This document shows positions 12,011-24,340 of a stretch of 64,000 bases of DNA, in pieces. The notes below the pieces were generated by a model. It saw only the letters and a list, made by a program, of their open reading frames with translations, was not told where the DNA came from and did not search any database. The stretch lies in contig OY970825.1 of NCBI GenBank assembly GCA_963853835.1, forward strand, positions 26,722,835-26,786,834. Direction: 5' to 3'. The first letter of the stretch is position 1, and each line of letters begins with the position of its first letter. Position numbers and translations under genes: made by a program. The stretch is from Calendula officinalis. Taxonomy: Eukaryota > Streptophyta > Magnoliopsida > Asterales > Asteraceae.

Positions 12011-13758
12011 ATGGTGAACCCAAGAAGTGGAGAAATCCCACGAGATCATGAGACAGGTTCAAATCGAATCCCGACTCATCCCGGTAATAATGGAGAGGGT
12101 TCCGATTTAATTGGAAGCAAACCAAACCCCGATAACTATGGAAACTGTCAAGAAATTGTTTACCCTAATTAGGGAAGTGGTGAATGATGATGTTAACCGG
12201 ATCATGACTAACCGGTTCAATGAGGAGAAGAATGATAATTCTAAGTCCCGTGGGGGAAGTAAGCCTTCAGGTAGTAAGACCCGTACCGAGAAGCCATCGA
12301 CCGAATTATGTTAACAGTTAGTCAACCTATGATGATACATCCATGTCTACGAAACACTTAAGGGTCACACTGGTGAGTGCATGTAATACGAGCAAGATAA
12401 ACAATGATACTACGAAGATGAATGATTCATAATAGTCATTATGAATCAGTTATGTATTAAGTTAAGTTTAACTTATTACTAGATTAGTTTAACTAACTAA
12501 TTAATACAAGTAGTTGTACATTTACTAGTTGAGTAAATATACAATGTGTTAATTATAGATTATCCATGATATGATTTAAAGTTATTAAATCATATAGTAA
12601 TTGGATAAAATTGTTGTGTAAATTATATAAAGATTATTATATAATTAACTATTGAAAGTATAAATACAAGTATATAATTCGTGTATATGGGTACCGAATT
12701 ATTAGTGTATTAATACTAGATATTTAGTAGTTAAGTGCAACAATAATAACTAGTTAAACTATAAGGGATGAAAGTGTAAAAGGATAAGTTTAATTAAGAG
12801 ATTAATCTTAATTAAACTAGGAGGGCCCTAAGTGAAAGTCCATCTATTATAAATAGAGGGCTTAGGCATCACTTATTAGGTTACACCTACACAAGCCGAA
12901 ACCCTTGCCCCCTTTACCCCATTCGGCCGAAACTAAGAGCACCAACTTTGGTGTTCTTCGTTCTTCGTGTTCTTCGTGTTCTTCAAGTCTTGAAGAACAA
13001 GTTCATTGCTTAGATCAACTAGAAGATCGCTCGACTTGTTCATCATCAGTGGACTAATCTTAAGCAATCAACAAAGTATGTTTTGGGAAAACCTTTTCTC
13101 CCTTCTCCCCTCTTGGACGAATTCGACCAAAGAACCCTAGGGTTCTTTGGTTGATGGTCGAACGAACCACACAAGCAATGTGTGTGTTCGAGTTCTTCGT
13201 ACAAGGTTTCTTTCTTGTTAACCTAATCTAGAACTCCAACATCCCAATCCTTTAGGGTTTAAGGATTAGGTTTAATCCCAGTTCCGCATTTAGGGATTAA
13301 ATCAGCTAGTTGGTTTTAACCGGTCAAGAACAAGTTCATGTTCTTGGTCAGTCATGGTTCGAACCAAGTACACTAGGATGTCTACCCAAGTGGTTGATCA
13401 GTCGCATGGTGCGTAGTGAAACCCTTCAGATGGTAGTTTGGGATCGACAAAGGAAGAAAGATTTGGGTCGACCCCGTCAAAGAAAGGTAGTGTTGGAAGT
13501 TGTCAGAGTTGTGGTAAGAATCACCATGGGGAATGCAAAGCAAATACGGCTATATGTTTCAAATGCGGGAGATTTGGGCATAGGGCGAAGGATTGCAAAG
13601 TAAGGAACCTCGAGGAAGTGGAATGCTACACTTGTCATGAGCTGGGACACTATAGTAGTGTGTGCCCGAGGAAAAGAACCGTCATGTCAGTATCAACCGC
13701 CAACAAGAATCGTGTGAAGGAAGATCATGGAGCCGTTTCAGGTAATTCGTTTATGTAG
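12011..13758 (+). pseudogene. Broken gag with two CCHC zinc knuckles
   Basis: Reading starts at an ATG at 12011, shifts frame near 12110 and continues to a stop at 12312. About 1 kb of unrelated sequence follows, and coding resumes near 13438. The last part (to 13755) contains two CCHC knuckles, CFKCGRFGHRAKDC and CYTCHELGHYSSVC, as in Ty3/gypsy nucleocapsids, and a possible third cysteine-rich segment just before them (CQSCGKNHHGEC). Gag packages the RNA in virus-like particles. The capsid portion is missing or displaced, so this copy is not functional. Confidence 0.8.
12310..13310 (+). repeat. ~1-kb insertion within gag, possibly a solo LTR
   Basis: This block separates the two gag parts and has no coding content. 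A TATA-like motif (CTATTATAAATAGAGGG) sits at about 12844-12860, followed by a pyrimidine-rich leader with repeated GTTCTTCG words at about 12951-12984. A promoter plus leader inside an otherwise silent 1-kb block looks like an LTR of another, perhaps Copia-type, element. No convincing TG...CA ends or 5-bp duplication could be set, so the class is uncertain. Confidence 0.45.
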
Positions 13759-13759
13759 T

Positions 13760-15556
13760 TTTTTAATATATGATTAGGATTTCATTGCTTTTTATGTCGC
13801 ACAAATTTAGTGTTTATGTGATCTACGTATGAAAATATTTATAGATGGATCGTATTATGTGGAAAATAAATTTGGGAGATAATCTCCCCGGGTTATTATG
13901 TGTATAGTAGTATGGGGTGGCGTTTGGTATGTCGCGAGAAGTAAGGGTAGGAAAAGAGATTTCGAAATATGAAACCTTAGTGTTCGTCGGGAATTCGGAT
14001 AAATAAGGCAATATTATTAATCGCCTATGGTAAGAAAAAGAATTAAAGATTTTAGAGAAAATTTAAAATAGAGAATATGCGGATAGGAATGAGTCGGGAA
14101 TGACAAATTTTAGAAATTGAATATGATTAATTGAATGTTGATAAAAGTTTGTATCATGATGATGGATTTGATGCTAAGTGTTTGATGCATACATGAATTG
14201 TATGCAAGATAGAATGGTATTGTATGGATCTTGTTAGATCGGAGGCTTTCCGGTTAACGAGATTTGATGGGTCACTATGGATTGGAGGCTTTCCGATCAT
14301 TGTGACAATTTGGAATCGTTATGGATTGGAGGCTTTCCGATCACCTCGATAAGGTAGTTAAAGTATAATTTATCATCAGTGATATGATGTTTGTATCAGA
14401 CGTATGTTGAGCCGTATGATTAATTATTGCTATAATTAAGTGGAAAATGAGGACTTGGGTTAAAAACACGGGTCGTGTTTAAGTATAAGTATGTATAGGA
14501 GATGCCTACAAGTTTCTAGTTTATGAAAAAGGAATGCTTATAGGAAGCAAAGTTTGTTAGTAGCCAATGAGTGGAGAAAGATGTATAATGGGTGGCTAGG
14601 CCACAATTGGATATGATTGAGGCTCTAAAGTCGGTAATCGGGAATTACAAGTATGGTATAAGGATATTTGAAGGAAATTATAAATGGTATAAGTAATTGA
14701 ATGAAAGTTAAAAAAAGTAATAGAGATTTGGTATTGCTTTAAATGAAAACCGTTAAGCGATTGTGGAAATCGAAATCGAGGAAAAAAAAAGGGGGGACAA
14801 TTGAGAAAGGAAGTGTAGATATTGAAATCGGGAACGAAAAGCTTGAGAAGTGAAGTCTCACTAGTAAAGAGTATGCGAATTTTGCAAAGTAAGTTTGACT
14901 TTATTCATAAGTCAAGGTTGGTCAACTAGTGGATTGTTGATTTTGGTCAAAATTGAGTTTTGACTTTCGTTTAAATGGTTAGACGAGGATAAGGACATAA
15001 TGTATTGCCTACATGTGTATGATAATGGTAAATTGATGGAAATAATTATAGTGTGCAACTTTGACCGCTGGGTGTTTCAGGTTGAATTTGGGAGTCGAAT
15101 ATATGATTGTTGATGAATCATGAATGTAAGGTCGAATGTAAAGGAAATGATGATTAAGGAGACCTTTAGTGAGTAAGGAAATTGTAAAAATATGGTTGAC
15201 TTTGTGCTTAAGTCAAAGATTGGACAACGTTGACAACTTGGTCAAAGCTAGGCGTTGACTATCGTTTTGGGTAATCGGCTATTAGTGATGATTGAGTCAT
15301 ATCATCCCAATGTGGATAAAGGGATTGGTTAAATGATTGAAAGTGTTATAGTCGAATTATGAAATTTTGACCCATTTGGGGTCTTAAGGGCTTAAGATGG
15401 ATTTTTTACTCGTTTGTGCATAACGGTGTTAAGTGCCTTTAAATGATAATTGTTATTGGATCATGATTGGAAAAGTTTGACGGTATTAAATACGAGAGAA
15501 TGGAAGCGGAATGGGGATTAGAAATCCTTGAGTTGATTCCAAGGACGGAATCCTTT
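13760..15556 (+). other. Non-coding interior of the gag-only LTR element
   Basis: No open frame resembling pol is present. The region carries three copies of GGAGGCTTTCCG at about 14240-14340 and several GGTCAA/TTGACT words from 14890 to 15260. The same words recur, reversed, in the sister element at about 47040-48100, so the non-coding interior is a family character and not random decay. Confidence 0.6.
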
Positions 15557-15572
15557 TTAAGGGGTGGATAGT
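15556..15572 (+). promoter_or_regulatory. Polypurine tract
   Basis: TTAAGGGGTGGATAG abuts the right LTR, at the expected place for plus-strand priming. The sister element has the same tract reversed at 46741-46760. Confidence 0.7.
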
Positions 15573-17496
15573 TGTAACGACCCGAAATTTTATATTAAAT
15601 AAATTATGAAAAAAATATGATAAACAAGAATAAATCATTTAAAACACGTGGGAATTGGTTTCGTGTCTTTTGGACATCGTATGAGAAAGTTATGGACGAA
15701 ACCGGGTCAAAACTTGGAAAAAATGTCAAATTGGAGAAATGCTGAGAAGATAGCGCCTCTATCTCCTGAGATAGCGGAGCTATCTTGGCTGAATCAGACA
15801 GCGACCCGAAATAGCGATTTGTTGAACGCGAATTTGAGATAGCGACGGACTTAGCGACGCGATTGGTGTCGCGAATTATGGCGGGACTATAATTAGCGAC
15901 GCGATCTTCTATTTAGCGACGCGAAAGTGTCAGATCTGGTCTTAAATACGGGATTTTGGTCATTTGCTCTCATTTTCAAACCCTAGAACTTCCTCCCAAG
16001 TGTGAGTATACGATTTTGAGTGTAAGGAGGCCATTGGAACCGATTTTGGCACTCAATCTTGAAGATTCTCACTCCATTGTTGAAATATAAGGTAGGTCAA
16101 GAAGACCTAAGGATTGGTGACATTTCACAAGTTGGAAAGCAATGATTCGTGTTATTAGACACGAATTGGAGTTAGCTTGGCTAAGGTGAGTACATAGCAA
16201 ATAATTTTGAAAACTATGATGTTTTATGAGTCTTTATTAATAAATGTTTTTAATAAAGATATGATTAAAAAGGTAAGAGAATGCAAGTAATAGACTATTT
16301 AAGTATGTCTAAATGAGTGACGATTTTTGAAAGAGATTATGATAATGAAAAATAATTAATAATTCTTTATTAATATGATATTTGGTTTATTAATAATATG
16401 TATTAGTAAAACTAATAGCAATGAATTTAAGTGCCAAGTATTGTTTAGTAAACTAGACTAATAAAGGCAATGATCGAATTGTTAAGAGGATAAGTATAAA
16501 ACGACTAGTATTATATACATGCCCTAGTCAATGTAGAGATACAGTATTGTGATTATGAATAACAATAAGTGAATCTTATTAGTGAATTAAATGATAAAGT
16601 CTATGACGATAATGATGAGAAAAGATAAATGAAATATGATTATGTTAAATGAGAATGATATGATAATTAGAATAGATGTATTCTAATTTGTGTTTGAATA
16701 TGAATTGGTGGGGCATAGGCCCGTATTTGATGAAATTCAATGTGTGTAACAAAAGTATCCGGATAACGATAACCCATTTATGGGGGAGTGAGATTACTAC
16801 TTGGGCGGTACCTCCCTGCGTAAGGGTAGTATATCTATGTTAACGATAACCCGACAATAGGGGGATTATGATAACCCGATAAAAAGGGGGATTACGATAA
16901 CCCGCGAGACGGGGGATTTGGTGATCTTGGTAAGTTTGGGAGAGCCCCAATTACCATGTGATCTTAATGATAACCCACATCGGGGGAGTTTGCTTCGGAA
17001 TGATCCAGGGCGTATGTGATAAAAGGGGTAAGCTTAAGGATAGCTTACGTGTATGTGATTATGTGATGGGTAAGCTTACGGTTAGCTTACTAGTAAGTAT
17101 GAATAAAGATAAGAAAACAAGTTGATGATTACTAAGTGAATAAAGAAAAGAATTGAATAGTAAGGACTTTTTATTACTTTTGAGAATGGGTCGAAAACCC
17201 ATGTATCTCACGAGACTATTTTTGTCTCACGTACTACTTTGTTTTGGCTATGTACTCAGGTTCTAGATCGACGGATTAGAGGGTCGCGATAGAAGTGGCC
17301 TAGTGTTGGTTAGCTCGGGAGCTCGTAGGTAGATCCCGTTTATCCTATGGTTATGATATTGTTTTTGTAACACCGGTTTTTATACTCTGATAAACTTTTA
17401 TCGGTTTTTGTTAAACCGTATTTTAGGAATATTGGACTTGTAATATTTTTATTAAAAATATGATTTAAAAAGTGTTTTAAAAATTGAGGTGTTACA
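15573..17496 (+). repeat. 3' LTR of the non-autonomous element
   Basis: 1924 bp, same ends as the 5' LTR, followed by the TCGGC duplication. It repeats the GATAACCC...GGGGGA array at about 16767-16990. Confidence 0.92.
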
Positions 17497-17955
17497 TCGG
17501 CTGCATTATCTAGTTGTTCGGTTGCTGGTGACATTATATCAACCTACGTCTGCAAAACACCAACTCCTCTGTCGACATGTGTCAATTGTGTGTTTTAAAT
17601 TGGTGGTTTCCATGTAATTTGAATTAGATAATTGATTACAGGTCGCTAGAGGAGTTGCTGTTTTGGAGAGCAGGTCGAGAGAACGTGACCAGTGGCAGAA
17701 CAACTGGAGAAAGCAATTGAAGGTAGGGGTTGGGGATGGATCAATTTTTCAGTGTGTGCTGGCGCAACGAAAATGATTATTGATTGAGCTTTGAAATCAA
17801 AGAAATAGAGGTGAGTGATGAGTCTGAATGCGATAGAAGAATATGGATAAAATAAAAAATAAATTCAATTCAATTAGTAAAGTAAATTTCACGGATGGTG
17901 CATGTGGTTTATTACTTACTACTTTCACAGTCCTTTATCTTTACTTTCTTGCAAA

Positions 17956-18619
17956 TAATGCAGATATCTGAATGATTAAAACTTCCCCTTATATCAGTCT
18001 GATTAAGAGGCTGAACATGTACAATTTTATATTTAGAAGTTGATTAAGATGTCTTATTAAACGCTCTGAATCTGTTCGATTAAGAAGCTGACCTCTTAAT
18101 TGAATCATGAAAAGATTTACCAAACAACACCTAAGTAGTCTAATCATTTAAAAAATTATAATGATTGTAGGGACCACAATATAATAATGTACATACATCA
18201 GGAACGTTCAGTATAATTAATGATATAGCATTATAGCACATGACCTTCCGTGTAATTACTTTTTCTTATTACTATTTTGTTAATGATATAGAGTTATTCC
18301 TAAGATTCAGACGATTTTTATTTTAATTTTAGCTTCTTAGTCACTATTTTACCTATTTTGAGGCCAATAATACCCAAAAAGAAAAACATATGTATGAAAC
18401 TATTTTTCACGAACAAAAACGTTATTGGCCTCCACCCTACCGCCGACCTCCTTCGACGCTCGGAGCAAATCGCACCGTCATCACCCTACTCACAGACCAC
18501 ACATTAACCTGCAAAAACTTTCCCGGTATCTAAAGCCCTCAAAAACTATCAGAGCTGGGGTTTAGTGGCAACGACCTTGCTTGATTGTAAATTCAACAGA
18601 ATAACAGCATAGGGTTTCA
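17956..18619 (+). promoter_or_regulatory. Upstream region and leader of RH24
   Basis: AT-rich to about 18420, then a C-rich stretch (18430-18600) typical of a transcribed plant leader up to the ATG at 18620. Degenerate GATTAAGA words near 17995-18110 may be an old MITE. No sharp TATA box is assigned. Confidence 0.4.
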
Positions 18620-21600
18620 ATGTCCAAGCGAAAATTTGGATTCGAAGGTTTTGGTATTAACAAACAATCCACCTATAGCTTTGAACGACCTGAGGCACCT
18701 CAACGACTCTATGTTCCTCCGTCGTCTCGCGGCGGTGGCCATGACCACTACGAAGACACCGATCTCGACGATATAGAATACGAAGATCCCGGCCACAACG
18801 CGGCGGATAACGACGGCACTGGCGCTGACGGCGGATTAGATGACGGTGAAATTGATCCGCTTGACGCCTTCATGGAAGGAATTCATGAGGAGATGAGGGC
18901 GGCACCACCGCCGAAGGCGAAGGAAAAGGTGGATAAGTATAGAGATGATGAAGAGGATGATCCGATGGAGAGCTTTTTGAGAGCGAAGAAGGATATTGGA
19001 CTGACATTAGCTTCTGATGCTCTTCATGCTGGTTATAATTCAGATGAGGAGGTTTATGCTGCTGCTAAAGCGGTTGATGCTGGACTGCTGGAGTATGATT
19101 CAGATGATAATCCTATTGTTCTCGATAAGAAGAAGATTGAGCCTATTGCTGCTTTGGATCATAGTTCCATTGATTACGAACCGTTTAATAAAGATTTCTA
19201 TGAAGAAAAACCATCCATATCAGGTTTATATCTAAATATAATCAGTTTTCTTCTTCTTTTTACTGGTTAATGTTAGATGTCACTTCAATACTGTTTGTCT
19301 AATATGTTATGCATTGGGTTGGGAAACTATAATAACACCTACTCCACACCTGCTTTCCCGATTTATGAACTTGTAAGTAAGAAAATAGTTGAAAATAGAA
19401 ACATGGAATGCATCTAGAAGAATGAAGGCTAGGTTTTATTGTGCAGCACTGCTTAGATGATCATGCATAACCAGATGATAGTTAGAGAGAACTATCAGGC
19501 AACTCAACATTTTATTTTATAAAGCAGTGGTAACTACAATCTATAGACAGATTACGGAAGGCCTAATGTAGACTAGGGAACAAGAAAAATATATAAAAAG
19601 TTAGCCACTCGTGCTTGAAGTTTTTTGCAGATGTTGCTAAAGCGTACATTTCATTTATTATTTATTTTATTTGTAGTGCAGATAAATCACTATATTCCAT
19701 TGAGCTTATAAGCTTATTTTTGTGGGGTTTTTTTCAATTCCAGGTATGAGTGAGCAGGATGTTGCAGAGTACCGAAAAAGTTTGGCAATCCGTGTTTCAG
19801 GATTCGATGTCCCAAAACCTATTAAAACATTCACAGAAGCTGGATTTTCTACAGAACTAATGAAAGCTATTGCAAAACAAGCTTATGAAAAACCTACTCC
19901 AATACAATGTCAATCTTTACCAATCGTGTTATCTGGCAGGGATATAATCGGTATTGCAAAAACCGGTTCAGGAAAAACTGCTGCTTTTGTGCTTCCCATG
20001 ATTGTACACATTATGGATCAACCCGAATTAGCTAAAGAAGAGGGCCCGATTGGAGTAATTTGTGCACCAACTAGAGAATTAGCACATCAAATATACCTAG
20101 AATCCAAAAAATTTGCAAAAGCGCACGGTATTCGTGTATCTGCAGTTTATGGTGGAATGTCAAAACTTGAACAATTTAAAGAATTAAAATCGGGATGTGA
20201 AATAGTTGTTGCAACACCTGGGAGATTGATCGATATGCTGAAAATGAAAGCACTCACAATGTCAAGAGCTACTTATTTGGTTCTTGATGAAGCTGACCGG
20301 ATGTTTGACCTAGGGTTTGAACCACAGATAAGGTCAATTGTCGGGCAGATCAGACCTGACCGACAAACGTTACTCTTTTCAGCAACAATGCCTAGAAAAA
20401 TCGAGAAACTTGCTAGAGAAATACTGACTGATCCAGTTAGAGTCACTGTTGGAGAAATCGGGATGGCTAATGAAGATATTACACAACAAGTTGAAGTTAT
20501 TAATTCCGATAATGAGAAATTAAATTGGCTGCTTGAAAAATTACCGGGATTGATCGATAACGGCGACGTTTTGGTTTTTGCTTCAAAAAAGTCAACTGTT
20601 GATGAGATAGAAAGTCAACTATCCCAAAAAGGGTTTAAAGTTGCTGCTTTACACGGTGATAAAGATCAATCATCGCGTATGGAAACATTGCAGAAATTCA
20701 AATCGGGAATTTATCATGTTCTTGTTGCAACTGATGTTGCTGCTCGAGGGCTTGATATTAAGTCGATTAAGTCGGTGGTTAATTTTGATATAGCTAGAGA
20801 TATGGATATGCATGTGCATAGAATTGGGAGAACGGGTCGGGCTGGTGATAAAGATGGCACTGCTTATACTCTTATTACACATAAGGAGGCTCGTTTTGCT
20901 GGTGAATTGGTTAATAGCTTGATTGCAGCTGGTCAAAATGTGTCGGCTGAACTTATGGACCTTGCTATGAAGGTAACTTTTTTGTCTTTATACTGCATGT
21001 ATATAGACATGCTTTTTGTCTGTTGATTAACTCTACATGTTTTTTATAGATATTTTCCTCTTATATACACACACACACACACACACGCATATACACATAT
21101 GTATGTATGTGTTTTCTCATATTATATACAATAACAAAAACATTACGTGTCCATCTTATGTATTTCAAAATATACATAGTTTACCTTGTAACTTTTGTAG
21201 GATGGGAGATATAGATCCAAGAGAGATGCAAGAAAAGGAGGTATGTTTTATCTTTTTCTTAATCTTTCATCATGTGACCCATGATTTATGACCAATTATT
21301 TTTGCAATTTCTTGATTTACATGATTTGAATATTTTTGTTTCAGGTGGGAAAAGGGCAAAAGGAAGAGGAGGTGGTGGCAATCGAGGTGTTCGTGGTGTG
21401 GATTTTGGTTTGGGGATAGGATATGATTCAGAACCGAAAAACACATCGTCAAGCGGTCGTAGTTGTGCTGTTAATTCAATTAGAACAGGAGTTATGGCTC
21501 AGTTCAAAAGCAGTTTTGTTGCTGCTTCATCAAATTCACAAAATCAGGGTTTAAATAAGAAAATGGTTTTACCTGGTTTTGTTTCTGGTGGTTCAATTGG

Positions 21601-21835
21601 TGGACCTCCTCCTACTCAATTCAGTTCATCAAACTCGACTCCCCTGCCACCTGGCAATACTTCTACTCAGAGCAGAGAACATGGGAGTTCCGACAGGTGA
21701 ATATCTTGATTGGAACTTTGTCTTTATTTGTTAACTTTTATGCTACATGGAGATTTGGGGTTCATGGGTTGTATTTTATGCAGATCAAGAGACCGCCCTA
21801 GAGAAAGGAGAAGGCCTTCTGGTTGGGATCGGTGA
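18620..21835 (+). CDS. RH24: DEAD-box ATP-dependent RNA helicase 24
   Basis: Five exons join in frame (18620-19223, 19744-20972, 21201-21240, 21345-21696, 21784-21835), giving 758 aa; Arabidopsis RH24 is about the same length. The N-terminus (MSKRKFGFEGFGINKQ) is typical of RH24, followed by an acidic linker to about residue 200. The helicase core carries the Q motif (PTPIQCQ), motif I (AKTGSGKT), PTRELA, LDEADRMFD, SAT, VATDVAARGLDI and HRIGRTGR. The tail is Gly-rich, then Arg/Ser-rich. DEAD-box proteins use ATP to unwind or remodel RNA; this subfamily is related to the DDX42/Prp5 splicing-type helicases (established for the family, not shown here). A CA microsatellite lies in intron 2 (21067-21086). 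The gene is divergent from the cyclophilin and tail to tail with the D27-family gene. Confidence 0.95.
21067..21086. repeat. (AC)n microsatellite in an RH24 intron
   Basis: Ten AC units, followed by a mixed TATG/TATA tract. Likely polymorphic, with no effect on the splice sites at 20973 or 21200. Confidence 0.9.
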
Positions 21836-22236
21836 ACTGTGTGATAAGCTTGTATGTTATGTGACTTGACACCTTATTTTTAGTTGACTATGATTTTTGT
21901 TTTACTTATAAACTTGTGTGTTCATATATGTACTTGCAACTTTATTTAAATTCATTCATGATGGATGGAGTTTGCTGACATCCCTTTTTCTTTTTTTGGT
22001 AATTTGGGTTTTGACCAGCTTTGCGAGCCGACTAATCCTAGTGCTCTGTGGCCACGGGGGTATTTTTTGTTCCTCCTATCGATTGAACTTGATATATCCC
22101 GGTTACAACTTATACGAATTGACTTGATTCTTCTTGCACACCAATATGCTAGATTAAGATACCTTAAACTTGTGAAAATGTAACAGTTATTGTTTGTTAC
22201 ACAAATAAGAGTGTCGTTTGTTACAAGAATAATTCT

Positions 22237-23719
22237 TTATGCCTTTGGGCACTTGAGCTCAAGTGTGTTTGCTCTGCGTCGTGTAGCATTGGGACACGCT
22301 TCTAGACAAGGTTCCTTCAAAATGCTATCTTCTTCCGGGGGAGCAATTCCAAATTTGAACTGCACAACATATTTTTCCTCAGATTAAGCCATTAACAATG
22401 AACATGAATTAGTAAAATGTTTACCTGACAACTGTAATCGTTGAAATTTGGCTCCATTAATAGAGGAACTCCCATATGATCCATAAAGAACTCCTGCAAA
22501 CCAAATTTAATCACTATACAGATACCTGAATGAGAAAATTGGACACTGACCTGAGTAGGAAGTTTACATGTGTTGACACATATCCCCACACATTTGCTTT
22601 CCTCTAGATACTTGCATCTTTCAACAAACACCTACATCACACCAGTGAAGAATGATACGTTGGGTTGGAAAACCATTACCGCCCATAGAAACTGGAAAAT
22701 TACCCCACTTGCCAATGATGACCCATCTGGAAGATCTACATCGTTAACCTTGCAAGTACCCATGAGCCACGGACAAGATAAGGCAGTCACCCTTGCTTCC
22801 AGACATCACACATTCATAAACTTAGCCTCAAGGATTATAAAAGTCGCAGATCATCATTTTTATAGGATCTGAACTATGATATATACTTGCATTTGCTTTT
22901 TAATTATTTATTCAATAGGACAGTTAATAAACTCATAAGTTGTTAGATAAAAGTTTACCAACCCTTCAAATAATAATAAGTAAAGAAGCTCTTAATTCAT
23001 ATTTTGTACCACCTCATAAATGGTATGGTCCCATTACATTTATATCTGTCGGTAAAGAAGGGGGACTAAAAATGTAATAACTCACCAACCATTACGGCTG
23101 CCAATTTTCCTTGAGCAATTGGTGCAATGAGACTTTTGTAAAGCTCTAACAACAACGGAGGAAACAACGATCTTAATATGCGAATCTAACAGTGATACAC
23201 GGCAATTAGGTTATCAATTAACGCAATTAGGTGGAATTATGAAATAAGAACTGGTAGCATCATAACATACCGCTGCTTCCTTTGTTTCAGAGTTGCTTCT
23301 GGCAACCATAAGACGATTAGCTACATCTATCAGCCCATCGTAACCTGGCTTCTCAGAATCCCAACCAACTTCCTGCAATCCATCGTATGATTTCAATCAT
23401 AATTGATTCTGTACAACAAGTATTGATTTTTTTTTAATTACCTGCACCATTTTATTGCGGAACAAATTGAGGAAAACTTGATCAAACACGCCGGGGGTGT
23501 ACTCAACTCTGGAGATCGGGTCTACCGTGTTTTGTATCTGTTGAAGAAGACATTAAGTTGTAATTTGTAAATTAGAAGCAAATTTATAAATTGAAAATGA
23601 AGGAATCGGACTGTTTCTCGTGATTGAGCAGAAAGACGGAAGATACGGTGGTGATTGGTGGTGTGGAGTTGTGATTTTTGAGGAAATGAATAAAAGGTTG
23701 GAGGAAGAAGAGTGGCCAT
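22237..23719 (-). CDS. D27-like: D27-family beta-carotene isomerase (DUF4033), plastid
   Basis: Eight exons join in frame (23612-23719, 23442-23537, 23271-23372, 23086-23185, 22704-22795, 22551-22631, 22425-22493, 22237-22359), giving 256 aa against about 260-280 for D27 proteins. The first exon is Ser/Thr/Pro/His-rich and lacks acidic residues early on, as in a chloroplast transit peptide. The core has EVGWDSEKPGYDGLIDVANR, the cysteine-rich CKYLEESKCVGICVNTCKLP and MGVPLLMEPNFNDYSCQ, all family signatures. D27 is an iron-containing plastid enzyme that makes 9-cis-beta-carotene, the first committed step to strigolactones. D27-LIKE1 has related activity and cannot be excluded. The first donor (ACA/GTCCGA) is the weakest splice site. 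The gene is head to head with SWN about 1.2 kb away. Confidence 0.92.
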
Positions 23720-24326
23720 GGCTGAATTACAGAGAGAAATGGATATTTGTTGGAGCTGCTGAGCTTTGTATCTTTCTACTTCTATATTTTAATAAGGGTG
23801 TTGATTTAAATGCATACAAATTTGTATATTAATTAATAGGAGAGTAATTCGTAAGAGTTCGGGCTAATTATAGATTGATGTACAAATTTTTAATATATGT
23901 CTGATAATAATCTTTAGAACTATCACTGTCAAAAAGCTTAAATCACCCCACATAATAGGTGACAACCTTAACTTATTTATACACGATAAACTGGTACTTA
24001 GAAAGGAAATAAGTCTGATAAGATAAAACGATGTGAATAATAATTAAGTTTCTCTAACTCATGCTCTTAATAAGAAGCATTTAGTGATGTTAATATTTCC
24101 AAGATTTATATGAATAATCATCAATAAACTACATTTTATTAATTTATTAGATGCATCAAGTGCGTATTCAATTATTTAGGAAAATTTTAATTTATTAAAT
24201 ATTAGTGTATGAGTTAGACAAACCTACAATAATTATATAAAGGGTTTTGTTAATGATAGTCCTAAAGTTGTCTCTAACATGTATTAAATGTTTGTACATT
24301 CATTGATGAGAAAATTATTCCTAAAA
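23720..24326. other. Intergenic DNA between D27-family gene and SWN
   Basis: AT-rich; shared upstream DNA of the divergent D27-family (minus) and SWN (plus) genes. No strong regulatory motif seen. Confidence 0.4.
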
Positions 24327-24340
24327 TTCAAAGGTTAGTT

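Larger units (their letters stand above)
9867..17496 (+). mobile_element. Non-autonomous LTR retrotransposon (gag-only, Ty3/gypsy-related)
   Basis: The two LTRs (9867-11769 and 15573-17496) both begin TGTAACGACC and end GGTGTTACA, and the 5-bp duplication TCGGC flanks the element at 9862-9866 and 17497-17501. A tRNA-iMet primer-binding site follows the left LTR and a purine tract (TTAAGGGGTGGATAG) precedes the right one. The 3.8-kb interior holds broken gag with two CCHC zinc knuckles but no protease, reverse transcriptase, RNase H or integrase. It must therefore have moved using proteins from another element. The LTRs differ by several small indels and substitutions, so the insertion is not very recent. 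A second, rearranged member lies at 45616-52226. Confidence 0.92.
9607..17955. repeat. Foldback (long inverted-repeat) element split by an LTR retrotransposon
   Basis: The sequence left of the LTR element (about 9690-9861) is, by eye, an imperfect reverse complement of 17735-17920. The match includes the shared words ATTTCAAAGCT and CAATCAATAA and the GATCCATCCCCAACCCC region. The pairing continues right of the LTR element: 17515-17590 is an inverted copy of about 17633-17700, sharing AAAACA.CAACTCCTCT. Removing 9867-17496 and one TCGGC restores a foldback of roughly 700 bp with arms of about 290 bp and a loop near 17590-17632. A smaller inverted pair (CACTCTTG...AGCAGATG) lies at 9612-9700. 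Outer ends and class are uncertain. Confidence 0.65.

Noticed and set aside
13310..13603. 97-codon frame overlapping the zinc-knuckle frame
   Set aside because: It is the wrong frame over the CCHC region; the overlapping frame carries the knuckles.
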